A stretch of DNA of 64,000 nt from Prostheceraeus crozeri (taxonomy: Eukaryota > Platyhelminthes > Polycladida > Euryleptidae): positions 62,001 to 126,000 of the forward strand of contig CAJQUW010001401.1 of the NCBI GenBank assembly GCA_907163375.1. The letters run 5' to 3'. Below, in pieces: positions 40,655-54,000 of this stretch. The notes under the pieces were generated by a model, which was not told the DNA's origin, did not search any database, and saw only the letters and a list, made by a program, of their open reading frames with translations. Numbering within the stretch: the stretch's first letter is position 1; each line of letters starts with the position of its first letter. Position numbers and translations under genes: made by a program.

Positions 40655-41889
40655 CTGGAAGAAACGGTATAATTAATGTTTTAGAGTTAAACTGAGAGAG
40701 ATATGATAAATCACGTTTCTCTAAAATGGTCAACATTGTCGATGCATCAAGCCTATAGGCTCACTATACAATAGATAGGCCCACGTCCTTACATGTAATA
40801 TTCCTAACAACCGATGCGAGTGTAAAACCAGTCTCTACTTGTGGCAATTGCAGAGCTATTAAGTGGATTGTCAACAGTATTTAATTTTCATAGCGGAGCT
40901 TGCGCAATTTTAATGTTTATTCTAGTATGTTGTTCAAAAGATGCAGGTAACTAATCAAACTGAATGGAAGCAGGTCTATACAGAGGGCCAAGTACTCATG
41001 CATCTGCTTGTGCTTGAAAATAGACTACATGTACGTCTGTAATCATCCGTGTGCGAGGATCAAATACACAAGTTTCAACCTGGCATACTTTCATCTTATT
41101 TTGCATGTGCATCACACCAAAATGACCAAATCACACAGTCTGACTTTATCAAGATGAGAATAGTTATTTACGCAACTAGTGTAAATATCCATCTTTATTG
41201 CTTTCTTCGAGGTCAACATATCTATGCACGAGCCCGAAGGGCGAGGTCATAGAATGTTGATCGAGGAGAAAACAAAAGATGGATATCTTTGCACGAGTTG
41301 TGTAGGTAATTTTATTTTTCACCGATATCATTCATGACCATTATGACTAATCTAATGGTGAAATAATAAGCGGGTTTTATATAATTCAATCGCATATATC
41401 TATATAGAAATCTATAATTCAACCAGTGCAATAATGAAAATATCACTGCACGCCCGTGCAGTAATCTGCTTTACAGGTAAAATAAAGTGACAGGATATCT
41501 ACATTATACGCACGGTGAAAAATAAATTTAATTCACTATCTGTTATTTAACAAACATATGTTGCTAATTGAGTTAAACATAGGTAGCATTATGATATTTT
41601 TTCATACTCAATTTCATTTAAAATTCAAAGCCTCTATTATGGCAGCGCGTAGTTAAGATGAAAATAGTGCGAATGCTCGCGCTACAATCATTCCATGCCA
41701 TAATTTCCTTTAAAAATGAAAACTCTCATTATCATATCTTGTCTGATATTTTAACAAATTTTGAGCAAGCTATGAAACCGTACAACAGAACTACGAAAAT
41801 GTAATTCAATTCTACTGGAGCTTTTCACAATTTTATTGGAATTCCCATAACTGAAAACACTTTTCCCATCGCATGGAAGATCTCGCTGG

Positions 41890-42130
41890 ACATCTGGGGC
41901 CGTATGCTAGAACAACCCCTAACTTAGAATCCTAGGTGGTGTGCTTGAACGTCACCCCTAAGTCACTTAGGAAAAAAATCTTAGGGGATCGCTGGGGGTA
42001 CCTAAATTAGGGTTGGGAGTGTTGGTATGCTGAAACAAAGTTAGGAAGAAAATCCTAGGAATTAAATCACAAAATTTTGACGAAATCTAGGAGAACTTAG
42101 ACCCGCCCCTAAGTCAGGAAATATATATCA
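41890..42130. repeat. degenerate repeat with GGGGCCGTATGCTAGAAC head
   Basis: Starts GGGGCCGTATGCTAGAACAA and contains many CCCCTAAGT, ACTTAGG, CCTAGG and TTAGGGG motifs in both orientations; GTATGCTGAAACA reappears near 42030. It resembles one end of a MITE whose other end is missing. Confidence 0.4.
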
Positions 42131-43073
42131 ATTCTTCAACAAATTTTCTGTATGGACTAAATCAGTTAAACCTATTCAATAGTGGTTTAGATTCACTTTT
42201 ATTGAACAGGTATTAAGTGCCTATGTTCATTTCCTAACAATTTTTTGACGCTTTACCCTGTATGCAAAGGTTTTTGATTACGATGACACTTACTATCTGT
42301 CAGATAATTATTGTAGGCTATCAACGACTAATATAAAATTGTATATCGACGACTTCCAACTCTTGAAGAAATCGTGCTGAAGACAGAAACAAAGAAGATC
42401 AGAAATATGACTATTATGCAGAAAAATGATCCGAATGATCAATTCCCGGAAACTTCGGCGGACGATGGAAAGGAACGCCAGCGAGAAATAATAAATAGAT
42501 ACTTTCTTTAATTTCCTTATTTCTAAGTTGGACTTGAATTTCTAGTAATTTTCGTATACACAATATTATTTGCATTGTCACTCTAGTGAATTAAGTCGTT
42601 TTCAAAAATAATCATCTACATTGGAAAATGGAAGGTTGTATTCGACGACATTATCTTGAATTAAGTTGACTAATCTCAATTCACGAGGAAGACTTTGTGT
42701 TGAGTTTATGAGAATATAAGAGCTTACATGTAATTATAGCATTATGAAAAGTGAAGCATGCAATAGTGATTACTTTAAATTTGCATTATTTGCAATTCAA
42801 GGTATAAGATTGTATTGCCAAAGTATTCAATATCAATAACACAGTTTATCTTTTTAATTCATGGTTTTTAATTATTTTTCACTCTTCCTATCTATAAATA
42901 TTTCCTATCTATAGATCTTTGATGGAAGCTAATAATGGGTCGGATACGTCCTGTTATATTCATCATTGGCATGATGAGATTGAATCTACAATATTTGCTG
43001 TGCGCTCCATTCTGATTGGTTGTTGAAATCTACCAGTTCAATGTCAACTCATGTAATAATAAATGCTGGTAAA

Positions 43074-43150
43074 CTGGTGGCACCATCTTGTTAGTAACAA
43101 GATCTATGTTACTAACAAATCTATGTTAGTAACTGGTGGCACCATCTTCT
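43074..43150. repeat. local duplication of ACTGGTGGCACCATCTT
   Basis: ACTGGTGGCACCATCTT occurs twice, about 60 bp apart, with GTTAGTAAC and TGTTACTAACA palindromic pieces between. Likely a small slip or insertion scar. Confidence 0.6.
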
Positions 43151-45638
43151 CAATCATGAGATGACGATTATAATGCAGTCTATTTTGTTTAATTTGATGC
43201 AGTATTAGCTGAGCTATCGCCAATTTCATGTTTCGACAACTTTTGTGTTGACGATATGTCCACGGTATTCACTCATTAGTTGAGTAATTAAGACCAGAGT
43301 TTGAAAAGTCGGAATTGGGATTAATTCCGACCCGGAATTAATCCCATTTTTCGTCGGAATTGGAATTGGAATTGACGATATTTAAATCTACTGGAATTGG
43401 AATTGGAATTGACCTTGATAAACCTCAATTCCACTTTTTCGATAGACCTGTGAAAATCTATTTGTACAAAAATTGAAATCCCAGTATTCGGCCGTTGTGT
43501 TAACTGCACGCAGAGATAAGAGAGAGATAGATCGACAGAGCTAGTTTTATTCTATTGTTGAATAAAGGGTGCCAATTGTGACTTTGATGGGCCTACAGCC
43601 CCGGACAATGTTAATTCAGCAATTAAACAAACAATGAAAAGATAATCATCTTTGTTCAATCTGTTATTTAGTCATTTATCATGTAAGATAATTAATCAAA
43701 ATAAAACGATTGTTGAATTTAGTTATTGATTGGATAAGCACAAAAATTGGAGATTAACTTAATTGTTGTCCACACGAAAAAAAATCGGTTTGGAAAGAGG
43801 AAAATTAACCCTGCATTAAAGGGCAGCCTGTCAGTTCAAATCACAATATAGACAGTGTCAACAAATTATTCTTATAATTAATGATTCAATTAAAATGTCA
43901 ATGACATGAAATATTATTCAACTTCCAATCACAACAATTGACAATATTAATTTTCAAGACTATGATTATACAAATACGATACTCAACGATAAAAGAAAAA
44001 CTTTAAACTTGCAGTTCACTTCTTGATGTTGAATTCACTTCAATTCGATCGGACTCACTTATACCAAAATAATATCATAAATATCATGAATATCAGTGTC
44101 ACTTATACCGTCAATCTTCAATCGCGCTCGTTGATGTACGTGTTGCTGCATACGCTACTGTGTTGTTGTTCGCTGGTAGGCAGTTGTAGTTGTTACTTCT
44201 GTAGTCAAGTTACACCGCGAGAGCATGGAGTTCTTCTAACAGCTACTGAAGATGTCGTATGTGTTGTTGTTGGTAGCTGTTGTTGTTTCAATTTCTCATC
44301 GTCTCTAATTTATGCAACTTTTTGACACTTGACGATAAATCCACTTTCTTTTGAAAATTGAAAGCTTCCTTTAATCTCTGCTCGTTAACTTTCGACCCGA
44401 CCACATTTCGCTCTTATCACGGAATTTTTGATCTCCTTTTTTAACATGGACCATTAATCAGTTTTCATGATATCATTTTTATCGTCGTTTTTTCTTTCAT
44501 CAACAATCACGTTATTCGCACATTGAATTTCTTTCTTCTGTCAGTTTATTAATAGATTTATTCGCATCTCTCTCTCTCTCTCATAGAAGTAGATAATAGT
44601 ACACTAGAAGGGAAGTTTGACATCTTGCCTATGTACAATGATGGCACATGGAAAAATCTATGGTTTGTAGATCAGATTCGATCTAAAACATTGTATCATA
44701 TTCAAACTATTTGCCAAGTTGGTTGTGGAAGTTGTTGGCAGCAAATTAATGCAGGATTTTTATGAAGATAATATTAAGTGAGATGGTGGCATTGTTTCAT
44801 GTGGTATAGCCTACTATTCCCTGGGTTGGTATATTGTGTCGATTTGCAGCAGTCATTAACAACTATTTTTCAAAATTCGAATTAAAAATTGGTCCACAAA
44901 GTCATAATTGAAAGTGGGCGGTGCACTGGTTGTAAGAATATCTCAATAATTCAATAGAAAAAATCTAATTATAGGATGATTTCTCCTTCATACGGTTAAG
45001 AAACCCAGCGCTTTTGTCGAATAAACACATTGAAAGCTTCTTCACCGACAATAATTTCTCAGATAAGTGAATAGTCGCTGGAACTTTTCAATTAATCATT
45101 AAATGACACATGTGATATAGTGTGATGATATTTTGGAAGCTGATATTCGAAAGCATGTAAAGATTTTGAAAATTGATCAAATATAGTGAACGGGGGAGCC
45201 CTTTCAAGTAAAATGAATACTCTGAGATTTCTTGACCTCTGATTTCAAGCTGGAGCAATGTATGTTCTGTAAATCGACATTGCAAGTTGAATATGTGACT
45301 GATAATACTCTTGATAGATTATAGGAGCGATATTTCAAAATGATGAACGTACAGAACGTTTTAAAGGATTTAAAACGTTCTTTCGAATTAAAAGAACGGA
45401 TTAAAACTTTCTTTGTCGTCCTGTCGCCGCAGTATTTTGTACATTCACTATTGCTTTTGTGTATGATCTTTGGACAAGGGGCAGCAATCCAGATCACAAT
45501 TTGGCTTGATAAATATAAATACAAATGAGAAAACATGGAAACTAGCTCGCACAATTTGCGTTTTGCCCCAACTTAGTTCCCCCGGCGTGCGCCATAATTT
45601 TCATGCAATTTCCATTCTAGGACTTTCTATGGTACTAT

Positions 45639-45639
<1 letters not shown>

Positions 45640-45672
<33 letters not shown>
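45640..45672. repeat. (CT)n microsatellite
   Basis: About 16 uninterrupted CT units. Confidence 0.95.
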
Positions 45673-45675
<3 letters not shown>

Positions 45676-45769
45676 GTTTGATTCTTTGCTGATCGTTAAT
45701 TTTCTTTTCTCTTTTTCACAAGATGTTGAATATCTCGTTTACGAAACGAAAATGGCGTAGGCTGACCGG

Positions 45770-45770
<1 letters not shown>

Positions 45771-45834
<64 letters not shown>
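45771..45834. repeat. (TA)n microsatellite
   Basis: About 31 TA units, followed by CATGTACATGTACA. Confidence 0.97.
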
Positions 45835-45840
<6 letters not shown>

Positions 45841-46146
45841 CATGTACACAAAAAAATATGAACTATTAACATGAGAATGCACATAGGAACGACGCAGGGA
45901 ACGGCACACAGGAATAGCGAGGATAGGATACGGGAACATGGGTTAGATTGAAGCGAGGAAACTTTAGATACATTAACATATACGCGTCATGCAATTATCG
46001 GAATTGAATCTCATTATGGAATTGGAATTGAATTGAACTGTTTCGACTGGAATTGGAATTGGAATTAAAATTTCTGACCTGGAATTGGAATTAAAAAATT
46101 TCAGTGGAATTTTTTCAGCTCTGATTAAGACGTGCACACTTTGAGG

Positions 46147-46260
46147 CAGGGCTGTGGAGCCGGAGCCGAGCCGGAGCCGGAGCCTTAAGGAGCCGATGGT
46201 TTTGGTCGGAGCCGGAGCCGATTTATCACAAAGGCTCCGGCTCCGATAGTTTGAGCTTTG
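46147..46260. repeat. GGAGCC hexamer cluster, lone hAT-like terminus
   Basis: Begins CAGGGCTGTGGAGCCGGAGC and is built from GGAGCC/GGCTCC hexamers in both orientations. CAGGGCTGTGGAG is a common hAT terminal sequence, but no matching right end or 8-bp duplication was found, so this is a fragment at best. Confidence 0.55.
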
Positions 46261-46722
46261 ATATAAATCTAGAATTTTGAAAGTTATTAATTGGCATCAT
46301 AAAAAATTAAATCATTTGAAATCTAAAGATATGTCTTTTAAGTATACCAATGATCTGTCCTCCACGATATCTTTCTTTGCAGTTGCCGCCTTCTTTTGTA
46401 TTATATTTATTATATATTTACACACATGTGTAATATTTTTTATTGCATATGTTTCGTAAGACTAATTTCCATATTGACAACGTATTCTCCAAAATCCATT
46501 AATTTGAAGACTTATTATATGCATGCTAACTAGATGATTGTAGATTCCTAGAGACAAGTCGCCAGTCATTTATGTACACATTTCCAGTTCAGTCAGCAAA
46601 GATAATGTAGCTACATTTCTTGCGCAATGTCTTAAATCTAATACGGTTACTATGTAGGCTATCATCTATCGGTATGGTTACTGGCATCTGTGACAATGCC
46701 AATTTCCTTAGATTGTATTGTA
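46261..46722. other. unassigned AT-rich sequence
   Basis: No gene or repeat recognised. Confidence 0.4.
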
Positions 46723-47149
46723 GGCTTTTGTGCAGTCCCCCCACCAACATTTTTCAAAACAATTGATTATTCAATTTGATCAATTTTGATTGGAGGGATA
46801 ACTCTTCACACTCACACGAATGACCTGACTACAAGTCCTCACATGGCTATAGCAATAAGCGACCCAGCCACTTCTAGTGGCGCCCTATTATTTTAAAGGT
46901 ATCTCATTCACAATGAATTTCCTTTGACTTCAAAATTCAAAGGGTATATTTCAATGCGAAAAACCCGAATGCAAATTACAATGTTGACTTGCTGACGAAG
47001 TTTGCGACCATGACATCGCAATTACCCACGTAGATTTTTACAACAGCACGGAATGCTTCACTCAAACCGGTGATGCTGAAACGGACATCCAATGGTGCTG
47101 CATCTTTTGATCAGAGAAAAAATGGGGGGGGGAGGACTGCACAAGAGCC
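46723..47149. mobile_element. MITE with GGCTYTTGTGCAGTC ends
   Basis: Left end GGCTTTTGTGCAGTCCCCCC and right end in inverse GGCTCTTGTGCAGTCCTCCC form TIRs of about 20 bp. GTA on both sides (46720-46722 and 47150-47152) may be a 3-bp target duplication. No coding capacity over 427 bp. Confidence 0.65.
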
Positions 47150-47152
47150 GTA

Positions 47153-48009
47153 TCGTGTAATAATATTTCCCCAAATGTCATAGACCTGTGGATTTCAAGA
47201 ATTTTCATTATTATTTTTTCCGTCTGTCAACACTTAATATGCTTAAATGTTTTTAAACAATAAAAAAAGACTGTGACGCTCTCAATAAAGGCGCCTTTTG
47301 ACCTCCCTTTTCTATGTGACATTAAACCGCACGTGCATTCGAAAGCTAGCAAAGTAGATGGGATTTCTGCTCGGTGCTCGCAGTCAAATTTTTATTATGC
47401 ATAGCACCCTGCAACATACTGTGTGATACTCCGAGTTCAGTTTCATCAGCCTAACCATCATCAGAGGAATAGTGGTAATGTGTTATACATAAATTGAATA
47501 TAATAATATACATGAATCATTGATGAATTATTTAGTGCAATTTTACGCCATAATGAAAAATACGAAATTAATGTAATGTAAGTTAGGCCTCAACTTATTA
47601 AGTATGCTGCATAGAATTACAAAGCTTGTCCTAAATTAGATATTTTTAATTTTTTAAGTATAATTTTCAATTGTACATTTCTAGCCTACACTGCAATGAG
47701 GCTATCTAAATTACAATTTCTACAGTATGATGAGTCGTGGGCTACCCACCGATCATATTATTCATGGACCAACAGACTATTGAATAAAGGCAATAACAAA
47801 TAACAATAACAACCTAAGCTAGCCTACAGACACTTTAATATTCAATAAGGCAATTGATATCTTTATTGATACGGTATATTTGGCTATATAGCCGATACCC
47901 TTTCCATGTTCGAGTAGATACAGGCCCTATAAGCTATTTAGAGGCATACGCTATCCAGTTTCATATTCAAGCTTTGTTAAAAAGCTTATACTACTATTCG
48001 GCCCCTGTG
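47153..48009. other. unassigned flank of the satellite array
   Basis: AT-rich, no gene recognised. Ends abruptly at GGCCCCTGTGCA where the satellite begins. Confidence 0.5.
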
Positions 48010-51000
48010 CAGAGTTAGAATTTGGGACGTTTTGGTGTGTAGCGCCCAAACGAACCATCGGATGAGAAAACGGAGGCCAGATTCGGATTCAGCGTGAAAT
48101 TCTGCATCGGTATGGTGAATTTGAACGCCATCGGAGAGAAAAAATTTTCGCTGACGTCCCCCCCCCTCTGGACAGCTCGCTTCGATTTTGGCTTCCAGTG
48201 GACGGATTTTGTCGTGCCATAGCTCGTTTGAAAGCTAAGAGTGAGACAAATTCACTGAAAGAATCGGCTTGTTCCTATCTGTCTTCGTTTAGATGTGAGA
48301 CGCCATTTAAGATTTTGGGACATTGGCGAAAAACGACAGAGTTAGAATTTGGGACGTTTTGGGCTGTAGCTTCAAAACGAAGCATCGGATTGGAAAACGG
48401 ATTTCAGATTTGGAATCAGCGTGAAATTCTCTATCTGTATGGTGAGTTTCAAGTCAATCGGCGAGAAAAAATTTTCAACATTTTTCGAAAAACGACAGAG
48501 TTAGAATTTGGGACGTTTGGTGTGTAGCGCCAAAACGAACCATCGGATGGGAAAACGGAGGCCAGATTCGGATTCAGCGTGAAATTCTGCATCGGTATGG
48601 TGAATTTGAACGCAATCGAGAGAAAAAATTTTCGCTGACGTCCCCCCCTCTGGACAGCTCGCTTCGATTTTGGCTTCCAGTGGACGGATTTTGTCGTGCC
48701 ATAGCTCGTTTGAAAGCTAAGAGTGAGACAAATTCACTGAAAGAATCGGCTTGTTCCTATCTGTCTTCGTTTAGATGTGAGACGCCATTTAAGATTTTGG
48801 GACATTGGCGAAAAACGACAGAGTTAGAATTTTGGGACGTTTTTGGGCTGTAGCTTCAAAACGAAGCATCGGATTGGAAAACGGATTTCAGATTTGGAAT
48901 CAGCGTGAAATTCTCTATCTGTATGGTGAGTTTCAAGTCAATCGGCGAGAAAAAATTTTCAACATTTTTCGAAAAAACGACAGAGTTAGAATTTGGGACG
49001 TTTTGGTGTGTAGCGCCCAAACGAACCATCGGATGAGAAAACGGAGGCCAGATTCGGATTCAGCGTGAAATTCTGCATCGGTATGGTGAATTTGAACGCC
49101 ATCGGAGAGAAAAAATTTTCGCTGACGTCCCCCCCCTCTGGACAGCTCGCTTCGATTTTGGCTTCCAGTGGACGGATTTTGTCGTGCCATAGCTCGTTTG
49201 AAAGCTAAGAGTGAGACAAATTCACTGAAAGAATCGGCTTGTTCCTATCTGTCTTCGTTTAGATGTGAGACGCCATTTAAGATTTTGGGACATTGGCGAA
49301 AAACGACAGAGTTAGAATTTGGGACGTTTTGGGCTGTAGCTTCAAAACGAAGCATCGGATTGGAAAACGGATTTCAGATTTGGAATCAGCGTGAAATTCT
49401 CTATCTGTATGGTGAGTTTCAAGTCAATCGGCGAGAAAAAATTTTCAACATTTTTCGAAAAAACGACAGAGTTAGAATTTGGGACGTTTTGGTGTGTAGC
49501 GCCCAAACGAACCATCGGATGAGAAAACGGAGGCCAGATTCGGATTCAGCGTGAAATTCTGCATCGGTATGGTGAATTTGAACGCCATCGGAGAGAAAAA
49601 ATTTTCGCTGACGTCCCCCCCCCCTCTGGACAGCTCGCTTCGATTTTGGCTTCCAGTGGACGGATTTTGTCGTGCCATAGCTCGTTTGAAAGCTAAGAGT
49701 GAGACAAATTCACTGAAAGAATCGGCTTGTTCCTATCTGTCTTCGTTTAGATGTGAGACGCCATTTAAGATTTTGGGACATTGGCGAAAAACGACAGAGT
49801 TAGAATTTGGGACGTTTTGGGCTGTAGCTTCAAAACGAAGCATCGGATTGGAAAACGGATTTCAGATTTGGAATCAGCGTGAAATTCTCTATCTGTATGG
49901 TGAGTTTCAAGTCAATCGGCGAGAAAAAATTTTCAACATTTTTCGAAAAAACGACAGAGTTAGAATTTGGGACGTTTTGGTGTGTAGCGCCCAAACGAAC
50001 CATCGGATGAGAAAACGGAGGCCAGATTCGGATTCAGCGTGAAATTCTGCATCGGTATGGTGAATTTGAACGCCATCGGAGAGAAAAATTTTCGCTGACG
50101 TCCCCCCCCTCTGGACAGCTCGCTTCGATTTTGGCTTCCAGTGGACGGATTTTGTCGTGCCATAGCTCGTTTGAAAGCTAAGAGTGAGACAAATTCACTG
50201 AAAGAATCGGCTTGTTCCTATCTGTCTTCGTTTAGATGTGAGACGCCATTTAAGATTTTGGGACATTGGCGAAAAACGACAGAGTTAGAATTTGGGACGT
50301 TTTGGGCTGTAGCTTCAAAACGAAGCATCGGATTGGAAAACGGATTTCAGATTTGGAATCAGCGTGAAATTCTCTATCTGTATGGTGAGTTTCAAGGCAA
50401 TCGGCGAGAAAAAATTTTCAACATTTTTCGAAAAAACGACAGAGTTAGAATTTGGGACGTTTTGGTGTGTAGCGCCCAAACGAACCATCGGATGAGAAAA
50501 CGGAGGCCAGATTCGGATTCAGCGTGAAATTCTGCATCGGTATGGTGAATTTGAACGCCATCGGAGAGAAAAAATTTTCGCTGACGTCCCCCCCCTCTGG
50601 ACAGCTCGCTTCGATTTTGGCTTCCAGTGGACGGATTTGTCGTGCCATAGCTCGTTTGAAAGCTAAGAGTGAGACAAATTCACTGAAAGAATCGGCTTGT
50701 TCCTATCTGTCTTCGTTTAGATGTGAGACGCCATTTAAGATTTTGGGACATTGGCGAAAAACGACAGAGTTAGAATTTGGGACGTTTTGGGCTGTAGCTT
50801 CAAAACGAAGCATCGGATTGGAAAACGGATTTCAGATTTGGAATCAGCGTGAAATTCTCTATCTGTATGGTGAGTTTCAAGGCAATCGGCGAGAAAAAAT
50901 TTTCAACATTTTTCGAAAAAACGACAGAGTTAGAATTTGGGACGTTTTGGTGTGTAGCGCCCAAACGAACCATCGGATGAGAAAACGGAGGCCAGATTCG

Positions 51001-54000
51001 GATTCAGCGTGAAATTCTGCATCGGTATGGTGAATTTGAACGCCATCGGAGAGAAAAAATTTTCGCTGACGTCCCCCCCCCTCTGGACAGCTCGCTTCGA
51101 TTTGGCTTCCAGTGGACGGATTTTGTCGTGCCATAGCTCGTTTGAAAGCTAAGAGTGAGACAAATTCACTGAAAGAATCGGCTTGTTCCTATCTGTCTTC
51201 GTTTAGATGTGAGACGCCATTTAAGATTTTGGGACATTGGCGAAAAACGACAGAGTTAGAATTTGGGACGTTTTGGGCTGTAGCTTCAAAACGAAGCATC
51301 GGATTGGAAAACGGATTTCAGATTTGGAATCAGCGTGAAATTCTCTATCTGTATGGTGAGTTTCAAGTCAATCGGCGAGAAAAAATTTTCAACATTTTTC
51401 GAAAAAACGACAGAGTTAGAATTTGGGACGTTTTGGTGTGTAGCGCCCAAACGAACCATCGGATGAGAAAACGGAGGCCAGATTCGGATTCAGCGTGAAA
51501 TTCTGCATCGGTATGGTGAATTTGAACGCCATCGGAGAGAAAAAATTTTCGCTGACGTCCCCCCCCCTCTGGACAGCTCGCTTCGATTTTGGCTTCCAGT
51601 GGACGGATTTTGTCGTGCCATAGCTCGTTTGAAAGCTAAGAGTGAGACAAATTCAGTGAAAGAATCGGCTTGTTCCTATCTGTCTTCGTTTAGATGTGAG
51701 ACGCCATTTAAGATTTTGGGACATTGGCGAAAAACGACAGAGTTAGAATTTGGGACGTTTCGGGCTGTAGCTTCAAAACGAAGCATCGGATTGGAAAACG
51801 GATTTCAGATTTGGAATCAGCGTGAAATTCTCTATCTGTATGGTGAGTTTCAAGTCAATCGGCGAGAAAAAATTTTCAACATTTTTCGAAAAAACGACAG
51901 AGTTAGAATTTGGGACGTTTTGGTGTGTAGCGCCCAAACGAACCATCGGATGAGAAAACGGAGGCCAGATTCGGATTCAGCGTGAAATTCTGCATCGGTA
52001 TGGTGAATTTGAACGCCATCGGAGAGAAAAAATTTTCGCTGACGTCCCCCCCCTCTGGACAGCTCGCTTCGATTTTGGCTTCCAGTGGACGGATTTTGTC
52101 GTGCCATAGCTCGTTTGAAAGCTAAGAGTGAGACAAATTCACTGAAAGAATCGGCTTGTTCCTATCTGTCTTCGTTTAGATGTGAGACGCCATTTAAGAT
52201 TTTGGGACATTGGCGAAAAACGACAGAGTTAGAATTTGGGACGTTTTGGGCTGTAGCTTCAAAACGAAGCATCGGATTGGAAAACGGATTTCAGATTTGG
52301 AATCAGCGTGAAATTCTCTATCTGTATGGTGAGTTTCAAGGCAATCGGCGAGAAAAAATTTTCAACATTTTTCGAAAAAACGACAGAGTTAGAATTTGGG
52401 ACGTTTTGGTGTGTAGCGCCCAAACGAACCATCGGATGAGAAAACGGAGGCCAGATTCGGATTCAGCGTGAAATTCTGCATCGGTATGGTGAATTTGAAC
52501 GCCATCGGAGAGAAAAAATTTTCGCTGACGTCCCCCCCCTCTGGACAGCTCGCTTCGATTCTGGCTTCCAGTGGACGGATTTTGTCGTGCCATAGCTCGT
52601 TTGAAAGCTAAGAGTGAGACAAATTCACTGAAAGAATCGGCTTGTTCCTATCTGTCTTCGTTTAGATGTGAGACGCCATTTAAGATTTTGGGACATTGGC
52701 GAAAAACGACAGAGTTAGAATTTGGGACGTTTTGGGCTGTAGCTTCAAAACGAAGCATCGGATTGGAAAACGGATTTCAGATTTGGAATCAGCGTGAAAT
52801 TCTCTATCTGTATGGTGAGTTTCAAGGCAATCGGCGAGAAAAAATTTTCAACATTTTTCGAAAAAACGACAGAGTTAGAATTTGGGACGTTTTGGTGTGT
52901 AGCGCCCAAACGAACCATCGGATGAGAAAACGGAGGCCAGATTCGGATTCAGCGTGAAATTCTGCATCGGTATGGTGAATTTGAACGCCATCGGAGAGAA
53001 AAAATTTTCGCTGACGTCCCCCCCCCTCTGGACAGCTCGCTTCGATTTTGGCTTCCAGTGGACGGATTTTGTCGTGCCATAGCTCGTTTGAAAGCTAAGA
53101 GTGAGACAAATTCACTGAAAGAATCGGCTTGTTCCTATCTGTCTTCGTTTAGATGTGAGACGCCATTTAAGATTTTGGGACATTGGCGAAAAACGACAGA
53201 GTTAGAATTTGGGACGTTTTGGGCTGTAGCTTCAAAACGAAGCATCGGATTGGAAAACGGATTTCAGATTTGGAATCAGCGTGAAATTCTCTATCTGTAT
53301 GGTGAGTTTCAAGGCAATCGGCGAGAAAAAATTTTCAACATTTTTCGAAAAAACGACAGAGTTAGAATTTGGGACGTTTTGGTGTGTAGCGCCCAAACGA
53401 ACCATCGGATGAGAAAACGGAGGCCAGATTCGGATTCAGCGTGAAATTCTGCATCGGTATGGTGAATTTGAACGCCATCGGAGAGAAAAAATTTTCGCTG
53501 ACGTCCCCCCCCCTCTGGACAGCTCGCTTCGATTTTGGCTTCCAGTGGACGGATTTTGTCGTGCCATAGCTCGTTTGAAAGCTAAGAGTGAGACAAATTC
53601 ACTGAAAGAATCGGCTTGTTCCTATCTGTCTTCGTTTAGATGTGAGACGCCATTTAATATTTTGGGACATTGGCGAAAAACGACAGAGTTAGAATTTGGG
53701 ACGTTTTGGGCTGTAGCTTCAAAACGAAGCATCGGATTGGAAAACGGATTTCAGATTTGGAATCAGCGTGAAATTCTCTATCTGTATGGTGAGTTTCAAG
53801 GCAATCGGCGAGAAAAAATTTTCAACATTTTTCGAAAAAACGACAGAGTTAGAATTTGGGACGTTTTGGTGTGTAGCGCCCAAACGAACCATCGGATGAG
53901 AAAACGGAGGCCAGATTCGGATTCAGCGTGAAATTCTGCATCGGTATGGTGAATTTGAACGCCATCGGAGAGAAAAATTTTCGCTGACGTCCCCCCCCCT

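Larger units (their letters stand above)
40655..43286. other. upstream intron or flank, mostly unassigned
   Basis: No further DPP4-like exon could be found on the minus strand. Items seen: a cluster of CCTAAGT/CTTAGG motifs at 41890-42130 and a small local duplication at 43074-43150 (listed separately). Confidence 0.45.
43295..46123. mobile_element. hAT element with GGAATT subterminal repeats, non-autonomous
   Basis: The left end CAGAGTTTGAAAAGTC and the right end, read inward, CAGAGCTGAAAAAATTCC form short hAT-like TIRs, flanked by the exact 8-bp duplication ATTAAGAC (43287-43294 and 46124-46131). Both subterminal regions are dense in GGAATT hexamers (43310-43435 and 46000-46105), probable transposase-binding clusters. 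The 2.8-kb interior has no recognisable transposase, only AT-rich sequence with (CT)n and (TA)n microsatellites. Judged non-autonomous. Confidence 0.85.

Noticed and set aside
45696-45939. Minus-strand frames rich in Tyr-Ile
   Set aside because: They are translations of the (TA)n microsatellite.
43295-46123. Frames of 60-116 codons inside the hAT as transposase remains
   Set aside because: No hAT motifs (BED finger, catalytic or dimerisation segments) could be seen.
40655-48000. Additional 5' exons of the DPP4-like gene
   Set aside because: No minus-strand segment with splice sites and propeller-like sequence was found.
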